The notes: a model not told the origin generated them from the letters alone. Positions 1 through 5,211 are shown, numbered from the stretch's first letter. The stretch is 5,569 nt of DNA from Candidatus Gallimonas intestinigallinarum (GCA_019116405.1 DXBS01000111.1:1-5569), one strand, 5' to 3'. Numbers and translations: made by a program.

Positions 1-92
1 GAAAGTCCCGCTTCCCTTGCCATGGCGGCAATCTGCGCGGGGGAATACGCGCCGTCCGAATAGTATGTGTGAATATGCAGATCTGCTCTCAT
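1..92 (-). CDS. PHP-domain metal-dependent phosphoesterase, N-terminal fragment (runs off the left edge)
   Basis: Thirty complete codons are visible on the minus strand, from an ATG at 92..90. The protein begins with M-R and continues ADLHIHTYYSDGAYSP, followed by a helix rich in Ala (QIAAMAREAGL). The H-x-H pair in D-L-H-I-H-T and the following Y-S-D-G are the first metal-binding motif of the PHP (polymerase and histidinol phosphatase) superfamily. Members hydrolyse phosphoesters using a cluster of two or three metal ions; the small stand-alone ones related to YciV/TrpH act on nucleotides or nucleic-acid 5' ends. The ATG overlaps the recF stop codon (ATGA), so the two genes probably form one transcript with coupled translation. 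The catalytic remainder lies outside the window, so the subfamily cannot be decided; a histidinol phosphatase or another PHP enzyme remains possible. The family call is firm, the function is not. Confidence 0.85.
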   Translation of the reverse strand, partial: MRADLHIHTYYSDGAYSPAQIAAMAREAGL

Positions 93-1174
93 CGGACGAC
101 TTTCCCCTCCCTGATCCTGATCTTATTGCACGCCGCACCGAACAGGACGCGTTCGGCATGCGTGCAGGTGAGAATGCACTGGATATCCTGCACCCGTTCC
201 AAAAGCTTCTTGCGGCGAGGCAGATCGAGTTCGCTCAACACGTCGTCGAGAATGAGCACGGGCGCCTCCCCCGCGAGTTCACGGAAGATCTCCGTCTCGG
301 CGAGCTTTAACGAGAGCGCCGCCGTGCGCGCCTGCCCCTGCGAGCAGAAGCCGCGCGCATCCGTCCCGTTGATGGAGATGCGGATATCGTCGCGGTGCGG
401 CCCGACCGAGGTAAACCCCAGCCGCAGGTCGCGCACGCGCGCCGATGCGAACTGTCGCATGAGTTTTTCGGCGATCTCTTCCTCATTTTCGGGGTACGTC
501 CCGTCCATTTCGAGACAAAGCTCCTCCGCGCCGTCCGTGAGATAGGCGTGCGTATCGCGTGCAAGCGGCGCGAGTTTTGCAAGAAAGGCGCGGCGGTGGC
601 GGACGATGCGCGCCGCGTACACGGCGAGCTGTTCGTCCCAGACGGGCAGCGTTTCAAAGACGAGGGCGCTGTCGCGCTCCTTGAGAAGATTGTTGCGCTG
701 ATCGAGGATGCGCTGATAGCGGCTGAGCGCCGTGCAGTACTCGCGCGAGGTCTGCGAGATGGAGAGATTGAGAAAGCGTCTGCGCTCGTCGGGGCCGTCC
801 TGAATGAGGCGCAGTTCTCCGGGCGAGAAAAAGACGCTGTTCATATTGCCGACAAAATCCGCCGCCTTGCTCACCTTGTTTCCGTTGACGAACAGTTCAC
901 GCTTATTTTCGAAGATGGACGCCTCCAGCGTGACGGAGCCGAATCGTGTCTGCGCGCGCGCCGCAATGCGCGCGCCGTCCGTGCCGTGACGGATGAGCTG
1001 GCGGTCGTGGCGGATCCGCAGGCTGGTTCCCGTGCACAGATAAAAGACCGCCTCCGCGCAGTTGGTCTTGCCCTGCGCGTTGCGACCCGAGAGCACGTTG
1101 AGACCGGGTTCAAAGCAAAACTCCTCGTCCTCGTAATTTCTGAAGTTGTGCAACGTCAAATTTTTGATGACCAT
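89..1174 (-). CDS. recF: DNA replication/repair protein RecF
   Basis: This 361-residue protein has the usual RecF length. RecF is a cytoplasmic SMC-like ATPase that binds gapped DNA and, with RecO and RecR, helps load RecA. The N-terminus MVIKNLTLHNFRNY is typical. Walker A is GRNAQGKT (30-37), the conserved VGPHRDD motif is at 257-263, the ABC signature region GFCSQGQARTA runs from 275, Walker B VLILDD is at 306-311 and the D-loop SELD is at 314-317. All catalytic motifs are intact. The start at 1174 is chosen because the open frame upstream adds 40 residues unlike any RecF and because M-V-I-K-N-L is where family members begin. The Shine-Dalgarno is weak (CAGG directly before the ATG). The gene is divergent from dnaA instead of downstream of dnaN, and its stop overlaps the PHP gene start. 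Confidence 0.97.
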   Translation of the reverse strand: MVIKNLTLHNFRNYEDEEFCFEPGLNVLSGRNAQGKTNCAEAVFYLCTGTSLRIRHDRQLIRHGTDGARIAARAQTRFGSVTLEASIFENKRELFVNGNKVSKAADFVGNMNSVFFSPGELRLIQDGPDERRRFLNLSISQTSREYCTALSRYQRILDQRNNLLKERDSALVFETLPVWDEQLAVYAARIVRHRRAFLAKLAPLARDTHAYLTDGAEELCLEMDGTYPENEEEIAEKLMRQFASARVRDLRLGFTSVGPHRDDIRISINGTDARGFCSQGQARTAALSLKLAETEIFRELAGEAPVLILDDVLSELDLPRRKKLLERVQDIQCILTCTHAERVLFGAACNKIRIREGKVVR

Positions 1175-1232
1175 GCCTGTTTTTTGCCGAAAACGCTTTC
1201 TTTTTGCGGTGATTTGAGATATAATAAAAACG

Positions 1233-1256
1233 AGTTCACAGATTTCTTTTTGAACT
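1233..1256. repeat. Inverted repeat AGTTCA-12-TGAACT, candidate operator
   Basis: AGTTCA (1233-1238) is the exact reverse complement of TGAACT (1251-1256), with 12 bases between. It overlaps the -35 element of the predicted promoter at 1255-1282 and interlocks with the 11-bp inverted repeat at 1241-1270. The arms resemble a protein-binding dyad more than an RNA hairpin. No binding protein can be named; GTTC...GAAC is the reverse order of the LexA/DinR box. Confidence 0.45.
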
Positions 1257-1270
1257 GACAAAAAGAAATC
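1241..1270. repeat. Perfect 11-bp inverted repeat with 8-base loop
   Basis: GATTTCTTTTT (1241-1251) and AAAAAGAAATC (1260-1270) are exact reverse complements around GAACTGAC (1252-1259). The predicted -35 hexamer (1255-1260) lies at the centre. The dyad centre is 11 bp from that of the AGTTCA/TGAACT repeat, about one helical turn, so one protein could read both from the same face. No T-tract follows on either strand in a way that would make it a terminator. Confidence 0.6.
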
Positions 1271-1282
1271 TCGTGAGATAAT
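1255..1282 (+). promoter_or_regulatory. Predicted sigma-A type promoter reading toward dnaA
   Basis: The -35 CTGACA (1255-1260) matches the consensus at five of six positions. The -10 GATAAT (1277-1282) also matches at five of six, after a 16-bp spacer, and TGA at 1274-1276 supplies an extended -10. Transcription would start near 1289, giving dnaA a leader of roughly 460 nt that includes the hairpin chain. ATCTC/GAGAT (1268-1279) forms a further small dyad between the hexamers. A perfect TATAAT also occurs at 1220-1225 but lacks a good -35. I found no equally convincing minus-strand promoter for recF. Confidence 0.5.
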
Positions 1283-1283
1283 A

Positions 1284-1325
1284 GAGAAACCCAACGCTTG
1301 CCGTCGGCTTCACGTTTGGCTTCTC
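1284..1325. repeat. Imperfect 13-base inverted repeat
   Basis: GAGAAACCCAACG (1284-1296) and CGTTTGGCTTCTC (1313-1325) pair with two mismatches around a 16-base loop. It begins at about the predicted transcription start, so in RNA it would be the first stem of the dnaA leader. Confidence 0.4.
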
Positions 1326-1330
1326 TCGCC

Positions 1331-1360
1331 GATGGGAATAGCAACATTACAACTCCCATC
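1331..1360. repeat. 7-bp inverted repeat with 16-base loop
   Basis: GATGGGA (1331-1337) and TCCCATC (1354-1360) are exact reverse complements. Alone this is weak; it is listed because it follows another stem after only five bases and continues the run of inverted repeats across this gap. Confidence 0.3.
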
Positions 1361-1401
1361 AGCTCACACTTCCGCAGAAGCGCTGACGCGCAAATTGAGT
1401 A

Positions 1402-1432
1402 CCGCTGCGCAAAAGCGTGGTTTTGCTTGCGG
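1402..1432. repeat. Two-part hairpin (6 bp plus 4 bp)
   Basis: GCAAAA (1409-1414) and TTTTGC (1421-1426) form a perfect inner stem with a six-base loop. CCGC (1402-1405) and GCGG (1429-1432) extend it after a small asymmetric internal loop. There is no following T-run, so it is not an intrinsic terminator. Confidence 0.4.
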
Positions 1433-1498
1433 CGTAATTGATAGCAAAGGGCGGGGTGTTCCTGCCTCCCATGAGAATCCAAAGTACCAAATAAACTC

Positions 1499-1529
1499 GC
1501 AAAAATATTTTCAAAGAAAAGATTTTTGC
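1499..1529. repeat. Long AT-rich hairpin, 14-base arms with one mismatch
   Basis: The 5' arm GCAAAAATATTTTC (1499-1512) pairs with the 3' arm GAAAAGATTTTTGC (1516-1529) at 13 of 14 positions; the exception is A1507 opposite G1521. The loop is only three bases (AAA). Neither strand has a T-tract right after the stem, so it is not a typical terminator. As DNA it could be a cruciform, an easily melted element or a protein site; as RNA it would be a long weak stem in the dnaA leader. Confidence 0.6.
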
Positions 1530-1565
1530 AAAGAGGGTGAGGCGTGCGTCATGCGCATCAGCGCG

Positions 1566-1735
1566 GTGCGCTGTGCGCGCACGCCGAACTTAGAAATTGC
1601 CTTTTCCAGCGGCAATTTCTTGCCCGCAGGCGGCGCTTCCCCTTGGCGCCGCCAAGACGGTGTCTGCGCAGCAGACGGAAGGGTCGCCCTTTACCCATTA
1701 TTATACCAAATTTTGTACAAAAAGGCAATGCCTTT
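1566..1735. repeat. Chain of short perfect inverted repeats directly before dnaA
   Basis: In 170 bases I find, in order: GTGCGC/GCGCAC (1566-1571, 1577-1582); AGAAATTGCC/GGCAATTTCT (1592-1601, 1611-1620); GGCGGCGC/GCGCCGCC (1629-1636, 1646-1653); GTCTGC/GCAGAC (1662-1667, 1671-1676); AAGGG/CCCTT (1679-1683, 1687-1691); and AAAGGC/GCCTTT (1721-1726, 1730-1735). All arms are exact. Alternatives share arms: GGCAA/TTGCC (1611-1624), CTTGGC/GCCAAG (1642-1656) and GGGT/ACCC (1681-1696). Several loops are three bases. The last stem ends two bases before the dnaA Shine-Dalgarno. It could be a folded 5' leader, a dispersed palindromic intergenic repeat, or an origin element. None of the stems carries a terminator-like T-tract. 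Confidence 0.65.
1711..1722. promoter_or_regulatory. 12-bp perfect palindrome TTTTGTACAAAA, candidate operator
   Basis: TTTTGTACAAAA reads identically on both strands. It lies 25 bp upstream of the chosen dnaA start, just after a TATTAT/TATACC stretch (1699-1707) that could be a weak -10 without a recognisable -35. This position would suit dnaA control by a dimeric regulator, but the regulator is unknown. AT-rich palindromes of this size also arise by chance. Confidence 0.35.
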
Positions 1736-1737
1736 AT

Positions 1738-1742
1738 GAGGA
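1738..1742 (+). promoter_or_regulatory. dnaA ribosome binding site (decides the start)
   Basis: GAGGA at 1738-1742 is five bases before ATG 1748. The in-frame ATG at 1736 overlaps this site and has no Shine-Dalgarno of its own, which favours 1748 as the start. The AAAGGC/GCCTTT hairpin ends at 1735, right next to the site, so leader folding could influence access. Confidence 0.7.
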
Positions 1743-1747
1743 TAAAA

Positions 1748-3085
1748 ATGAGCGAGCAATTCGACTTTTTATGGAACACGATCAAGGAACGGGCAAAGAC
1801 GCTCGTCAACCCCATCTCCTACAGCACGTTTATCGAAAATCTCGTGCCGGTGGACGTCGTCAATAAAAAAATTGTCCTGCAGGCGGAAAGCGAACTCGCT
1901 GCAAAGACCATCACAAAAAACCATATGGACAAGCTGCGCGAGGCGGTCACGTCCGCGGGCGTGGATTTGAACGGCGTCATCATCGTCGTTGAGGGCAGCG
2001 AGGAATTTTCCCTGCACGAGACGCCCGACGCGCTCGAGGAGACGGGCGTCCAGCTCGATAAGCGCTTTACGTTCGATTCCTACGTCGTCGGCACTTCCAA
2101 CAAGTTCGTGTTTGCGGCGGCAAAATCGGTTGCGGAGGCCCCCGGCGAGAACTTCAACCCGCTGTATATCTACGGCGGCACGGGACTGGGAAAAACGCAC
2201 CTCATGCAGGCGATTGCCAACGATATCATGCAGCGGAAACCTTCGCTCAAGGTCATTTACACGACGAGCGAAAAGTTCCTCAACGAGTATGTGGACAGCA
2301 TGTACGCCAAGAAGGGTTCGGGGCGGGACAACGAGACGAGGTTTCGGAACCGCTACCGTAACGTGGACGTGCTGCTCATCGACGATATCCAGTTCTGGGC
2401 GAACAAGTACGGCGTACAGGAGGCTTTCTTCCACGCCTTCAACGAACTCTTTTCCCAGCACAAGCAGATCGTCATCTCCTCCGACTGTCCCGCAAAGGAC
2501 TTGACGACACTGGAAGAGCGCCTCAGAACCCGCTTCGAGGGCGGACTCATTGCCGACATCCAGCCGCCGGACATTGAGACCAAGATCGCGATTCTAAAGC
2601 GCAAGGCCTTGGAGAAGCGGTACGTCGTGCCAGACGACGTGCTCGCCTTCCTAGTCAAGAACTCGGACAACAACGTGCGCACGCTGGAGGGGCGGCTGAA
2701 CACCGTCATCTTTGCGAGCAAGCTGCACGAGGAGCCCATCTCCTTGAAGCTCGCCGCCGCCGCGCTCCAGGAGTCCATCAACACGGACGAGCAGGGGGAG
2801 ATCACGCCCGAGGCGATCATCCGCGCGACCTGCAACTTCTTTAATATCACGCAGAACGAACTTCTGGGCAAGAACAAGCGGCAGGAGATCGTGCGCGCGC
2901 GGCAGGTATGCGCCTACCTCATGTGCGACATGCTCGCGCTCCCGCTCGTCTCCGTCGGGCAGATCCTCAGGCGCGACCACACCACCGTGGGCTATTCGCG
3001 CGACAAGATCGCCGAACTCATGCGCGTCAACGACAAGGTGCACAAGGAAGTCGAGGACGTGCGCAGCGCCATCTTAAAACAGTGA
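1748..3085 (+). CDS. dnaA: Chromosomal replication initiator protein DnaA
   Basis: This 445-residue protein has normal DnaA length. DnaA-ATP assembles on the origin, melts the adjacent AT-rich DNA and recruits the helicase. Domain I is residues 1 to about 85 and a short linker reaches about 105. The AAA+ domain has Walker A GGTGLGKT (143-150), Walker B VLLIDDIQF (208-216), the EERLRTRFEGGL region (257-267) bearing the arginine finger, and sensor II VRTLEGRLN (310-318). Domain IV has RARQVCAYL (383-391) and the RDHTTV signature (409-414). Oddities: families usually read GGRDHTTV followed by H-A, whereas here it is ILRRDHTTVGYS, and SSD-R-P-P is SSDCPAK. The gene is complete and probably functional. 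Translation starts at 1748 on the evidence of the ribosome binding site. A terminator follows the stop by two bases. Confidence 0.97.
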   Translation: MSEQFDFLWNTIKERAKTLVNPISYSTFIENLVPVDVVNKKIVLQAESELAAKTITKNHMDKLREAVTSAGVDLNGVIIVVEGSEEFSLHETPDALEETGVQLDKRFTFDSYVVGTSNKFVFAAAKSVAEAPGENFNPLYIYGGTGLGKTHLMQAIANDIMQRKPSLKVIYTTSEKFLNEYVDSMYAKKGSGRDNETRFRNRYRNVDVLLIDDIQFWANKYGVQEAFFHAFNELFSQHKQIVISSDCPAKDLTTLEERLRTRFEGGLIADIQPPDIETKIAILKRKALEKRYVVPDDVLAFLVKNSDNNVRTLEGRLNTVIFASKLHEEPISLKLAAAALQESINTDEQGEITPEAIIRATCNFFNITQNELLGKNKRQEIVRARQVCAYLMCDMLALPLVSVGQILRRDHTTVGYSRDKIAELMRVNDKVHKEVEDVRSAILKQ

Positions 3086-3086
3086 C

Positions 3087-3111
3087 AAAAGCCCCCGCGC
3101 GGGGCTTTTTT
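3087..3111 (+). terminator. Intrinsic terminator of dnaA
   Basis: AAAAGCCCC (3087-3095) and GGGGCTTTT (3101-3109) form a 9-bp stem with loop CGCGC (3096-3100), and the T-run is 3106-3111. It begins one base after the dnaA stop codon and ends eight bases before the mnmG ATG, filling most of the 34-bp gap. Confidence 0.85.
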
Positions 3112-3119
3112 GAAAGGTT

Positions 3120-4985
3120 ATGCAGACATTTTCCGAAGGAACTTACGACGCCGTCGTCATCGGCGCGGGGCACGCGGGGTGCGAAGCCGCCCTCGCCCTT
3201 GCGCGCACGGGACAAAGGACGGTCATCCTCACCTTAAATCTTGACAGCATCGGCTTTATGCCCTGCAACCCCTCCGTCGGCGGCACGGCGAAGGGGCATC
3301 TGGTGCGCGAGATCGACGCGCTGGGCGGGGAAATGGGCGTCAATGCCGATAAAACGGCGCTGCAATACCGCATGCTCAACGAGGGCAAGGGCGCGGCAGT
3401 GCAGTCCCTGCGCGCGCAGACGGACAAGAACCGCTATCATACCGAGATGAAGCGCACGCTGGAGCACACCGACAATCTGCGTATCGTACAGGGCGAGGCG
3501 GCGGACATCCTCACCGAAAACGGGCATGTGACGGGCGTCGTCACCTCCTACGGCGGCGTATTCTCCTGCCGCGCGGTCATCGTCGCGACGGGCGTGTACC
3601 TGAATGCGCGCACGATCACGGGCGAGGTCATCGCCGACGCGGGGCCCAACGGGTTTGCGCGCGCGACCATGCTCACAAAGGCGCTGCTGCGGCTGGGATA
3701 TCAGGTACGCCGCTTCAAGACGGGCACCCCCGCCCGCCTGGACGGGCGCACCGTGGACACCTCCGCGCTCACCGTGCAGCCGGGCGAGCAGGTCTACCCC
3801 TTCTCCTTCCTGAATGACGGCGTCCCCGCACCACGCGCGCAGACGCCCTGCTACCTCACCTACACCAACGCCGGGACACATCAAATCATTCTTGACAACC
3901 TCGACCGCGCGCCCCTCTATAACGGCACGATCTCCTCGACGGGGCCCCGGTACTGCCCCTCCATTGAGACCAAGGTCGTGCGCTTTGCGGACAAGGAGCG
4001 GCACCAGCTCTTTCTGGAGCCGGAGGGCGCGGACACGACGGAGATATATGTGCAGGGGCTCTCCACCTCCCTGCCCCACGACCTGCAAAAGGCGATGTAC
4101 CGCACGGTCAAGGGGCTGGAGCACTGCGAGATCGTGCGCTACGCCTACGCCATCGAGTACGACTGCATCGACACGCTGGACGTCCTGCCCACGCTGGAAT
4201 ATAAGAAAGTGGCAGGATTGTACACAGCGGGGCAGATCAACGGCACGAGCGGCTACGAGGAGGCCGCCGCGCAGGGGCTGATGGCGGGGCTGAACGCCTC
4301 CCTGAAGCTGCGCAGCAAACCGCCCCTCATCCTGCGGCGGGACCAGGCGTACATCGGCGTGCTCATCGACGACCTCGTCACCAAGGGGACGGACGAGCCC
4401 TACCGCATGATGACCTCGCGCGCGGAGTACCGTCTCACGCTGCGGCAGGACAATGCCGACCTGCGGCTCACGCAGATCGGCTATGACTGCGAGCTGGTCA
4501 ACGAGGAACGCTATCAAAAGTTCCTTGCCCGCAAGGCGCTGCGCGAGGAGACGGCAATGCTTCTCGCCTCGCGCGCCGATCAGAAGGCAGCCGATGCGCT
4601 TGTGCAGTCGTATGGACAGCCACCCCTCTCGGCGGGCGTAACGTATGCGGATCTCATCCGCCGCGGCATCCCGCTTGCAGCGCTGCGCGAGACCTTTGGT
4701 ATCCTGCCCGATATCCCCGCCGACGTCGCACTCTCCTGCGAGACGGAGATCAGGTACGAGGGCTACTTAAAGCGCAGCCGCACGGAGGCGGAGCGGGCGA
4801 AGAAAATGGAGACGACGCCCCTGCCCGCGGACCTCGACTACTCAAGCATTGCGGGACTGCGTTTGGAGGCGCGCGAAAAGCTCGATCGCATCCGCCCCGT
4901 CAATTTGGGGCAGGCGGAGCGCATCTCGGGTGTCTCCCCTGCCGACATCGCCGTCCTGATGGTCTATTTAAGTTTGAAAAAATAA
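3120..4985 (+). CDS. mnmG: tRNA uridine-5-carboxymethylaminomethyl modification enzyme MnmG (GidA)
   Basis: This 621-residue protein matches full-length MnmG. With MnmE it installs the (carboxymethyl)aminomethyl group on the wobble uridine (U34) of certain tRNAs in the cytoplasm, using FAD, NADH and a folate one-carbon donor. The FAD-binding loop is GAGHAG (15-20). The cysteine motif FMPCNPSVGGTAKGHL begins at 46 and GPRYCPSIE is at 275-283; these two cysteines correspond to the conserved redox/catalytic pair. GTSGYEEAAAQG (375-386) and the C-terminal RISGVSPADIAVLMVYL (601-617), the MnmE/tRNA-contacting end, are present. The start is the only ATG near the expected N-terminus, eight residues before Y-D-A-V-V-I-G. 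Its Shine-Dalgarno GAAAGG ends only two bases before the ATG, closer than usual. mnmE and rsmG, frequent neighbours, are not adjacent. Confidence 0.97.
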   Translation: MQTFSEGTYDAVVIGAGHAGCEAALALARTGQRTVILTLNLDSIGFMPCNPSVGGTAKGHLVREIDALGGEMGVNADKTALQYRMLNEGKGAAVQSLRAQTDKNRYHTEMKRTLEHTDNLRIVQGEAADILTENGHVTGVVTSYGGVFSCRAVIVATGVYLNARTITGEVIADAGPNGFARATMLTKALLRLGYQVRRFKTGTPARLDGRTVDTSALTVQPGEQVYPFSFLNDGVPAPRAQTPCYLTYTNAGTHQIILDNLDRAPLYNGTISSTGPRYCPSIETKVVRFADKERHQLFLEPEGADTTEIYVQGLSTSLPHDLQKAMYRTVKGLEHCEIVRYAYAIEYDCIDTLDVLPTLEYKKVAGLYTAGQINGTSGYEEAAAQGLMAGLNASLKLRSKPPLILRRDQAYIGVLIDDLVTKGTDEPYRMMTSRAEYRLTLRQDNADLRLTQIGYDCELVNEERYQKFLARKALREETAMLLASRADQKAADALVQSYGQPPLSAGVTYADLIRRGIPLAALRETFGILPDIPADVALSCETEIRYEGYLKRSRTEAERAKKMETTPLPADLDYSSIAGLRLEAREKLDRIRPVNLGQAERISGVSPADIAVLMVYLSLKK

Positions 4986-5004
4986 ATTCCCGTTGGAACG
5001 ATTT

Positions 5005-5041
5005 GCCCTGCGGCGCAACTGCGCCGCAGGGCTTTCTTTTT
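5005..5041 (+). terminator. Strong intrinsic terminator after mnmG
   Basis: GCCCTGCGGCGC (5005-5016) pairs perfectly with GCGCCGCAGGGC (5021-5032) around AACT, followed by TTTCTTTTT (5033-5041). It starts 20 bases after the mnmG stop codon and separates it from the padR unit. Confidence 0.93.
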
Positions 5042-5139
5042 GCCATACGTCCCCCGATTTTTTGTACCACGCGGCCCATTTACGCCGCCCGCGTCCCTTC
5101 CCTGCCAAAAAATTCTTTGAAAAATTTTGCTCCAAACGC

Positions 5140-5168
5140 TTGACAGACTTACAAATGCGTGATAGCAT
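5140..5168 (+). promoter_or_regulatory. Predicted sigma-A promoter of padR
   Basis: A perfect -35 TTGACA (5140-5145) is followed by a 17-bp spacer and -10 TAGCAT (5163-5168, four of six consensus bases), with the extended -10 TGA at 5160-5162. An A/T-rich block at about 5107-5128 lies upstream and could act as an UP element. Transcription would begin near 5175, placing the dyad at 5176-5196 over the start point. Confidence 0.75.
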
Positions 5169-5175
5169 AAAATTA

Positions 5176-5196
5176 GTTCCTTGCATTGCAAGTAAC
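5176..5196. promoter_or_regulatory. Dyad over the padR start point, candidate PadR operator
   Basis: CTTGCA (5180-5185) and TGCAAG (5187-5192) flank a single central T. The outer GTT (5176-5178) and AAC (5194-5196) extend the symmetry, with one mismatched pair (C5179, T5193). Nine pairs of ten match. It begins directly downstream of the -10, a position where a bound dimer would block initiation or promoter clearance. Autorepression by the encoded PadR is inferred from this family's usual behaviour. The sequence is not the ATGT-ACAT type described for some PadR proteins. Confidence 0.55.
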
Positions 5197-5211
5197 CAAG
5201 GGAGGGCGCTC

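Larger units (their letters stand above)
1175..1747. other. recF-dnaA divergent intergenic region, rich in inverted repeats
   Basis: About 570 bases separate the two divergent start codons. I see no convincing gene: the open frames crossing it have no ribosome binding site or recognisable motif, and one is merely the upstream extension of the dnaA frame. It has three parts. An AT-rich section (about 1197-1290) holds a plus-strand promoter and interleaved dyads. A middle part (1284-1530) has four spaced hairpins. A 3' part (1566-1735) is nearly all short inverted repeats. Divergent replication genes pointing away from it make it a candidate origin or shared control region. However, no 9-mer within about two mismatches of TTATCCACA was found by eye on either strand. 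Confidence 0.7.

Noticed and set aside
66..74. DnaA-box-like TGTGAATAT
   Set aside because: Single, mismatched to TGTGGATAA at two positions and inside the PHP coding sequence; no cluster around it.
1220..1225. Perfect TATAAT on the plus strand
   Set aside because: No acceptable -35 at 16-18 bp upstream and no extended -10 TG directly before it, so it was not called as a separate promoter.
1234..1255. Possible LexA/DinR box before recF (GTTC...GAAC)
   Set aside because: The half-sites are in the reverse order and 14 bases apart, unlike GAAC-N4-GTTC.
395..1258. Plus-strand 287-codon open frame opposite recF
   Set aside because: It is the antisense shadow of an intact RecF, with no ribosome binding site or recognisable domain.
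1175..1294. 40-residue N-terminal extension of RecF
   Set aside because: It would be translated from AT-rich promoter-like sequence, and RecF proteins begin at the M-V-I-K-N-L position.
1332..1739. 135-codon open frame spanning the recF-dnaA gap
   Set aside because: No Shine-Dalgarno before its ATG, no recognisable motif, and its second half is read through the inverted-repeat chain; best explained as chance openness of structured intergenic DNA.
1544..1747. Upstream in-frame extension of dnaA (68 extra codons), and ATG at 1736
   Set aside because: The added residues are Arg-rich and come from the hairpin region. ATG 1748 has GAGGA at the right distance and gives a normal DnaA N-terminus.
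3234..4517. Long minus-strand open frame (427 codons) inside mnmG
   Set aside because: It is antisense to a fully conserved MnmG and arises from the GC-rich codon bias; its translation shows no family motif.
5042..5139. Possible small gene or RNA between mnmG and padR
   Set aside because: Apart from an A/T-rich block before the promoter, I see no start with a ribosome binding site, no stable hairpin and no RNA signature.
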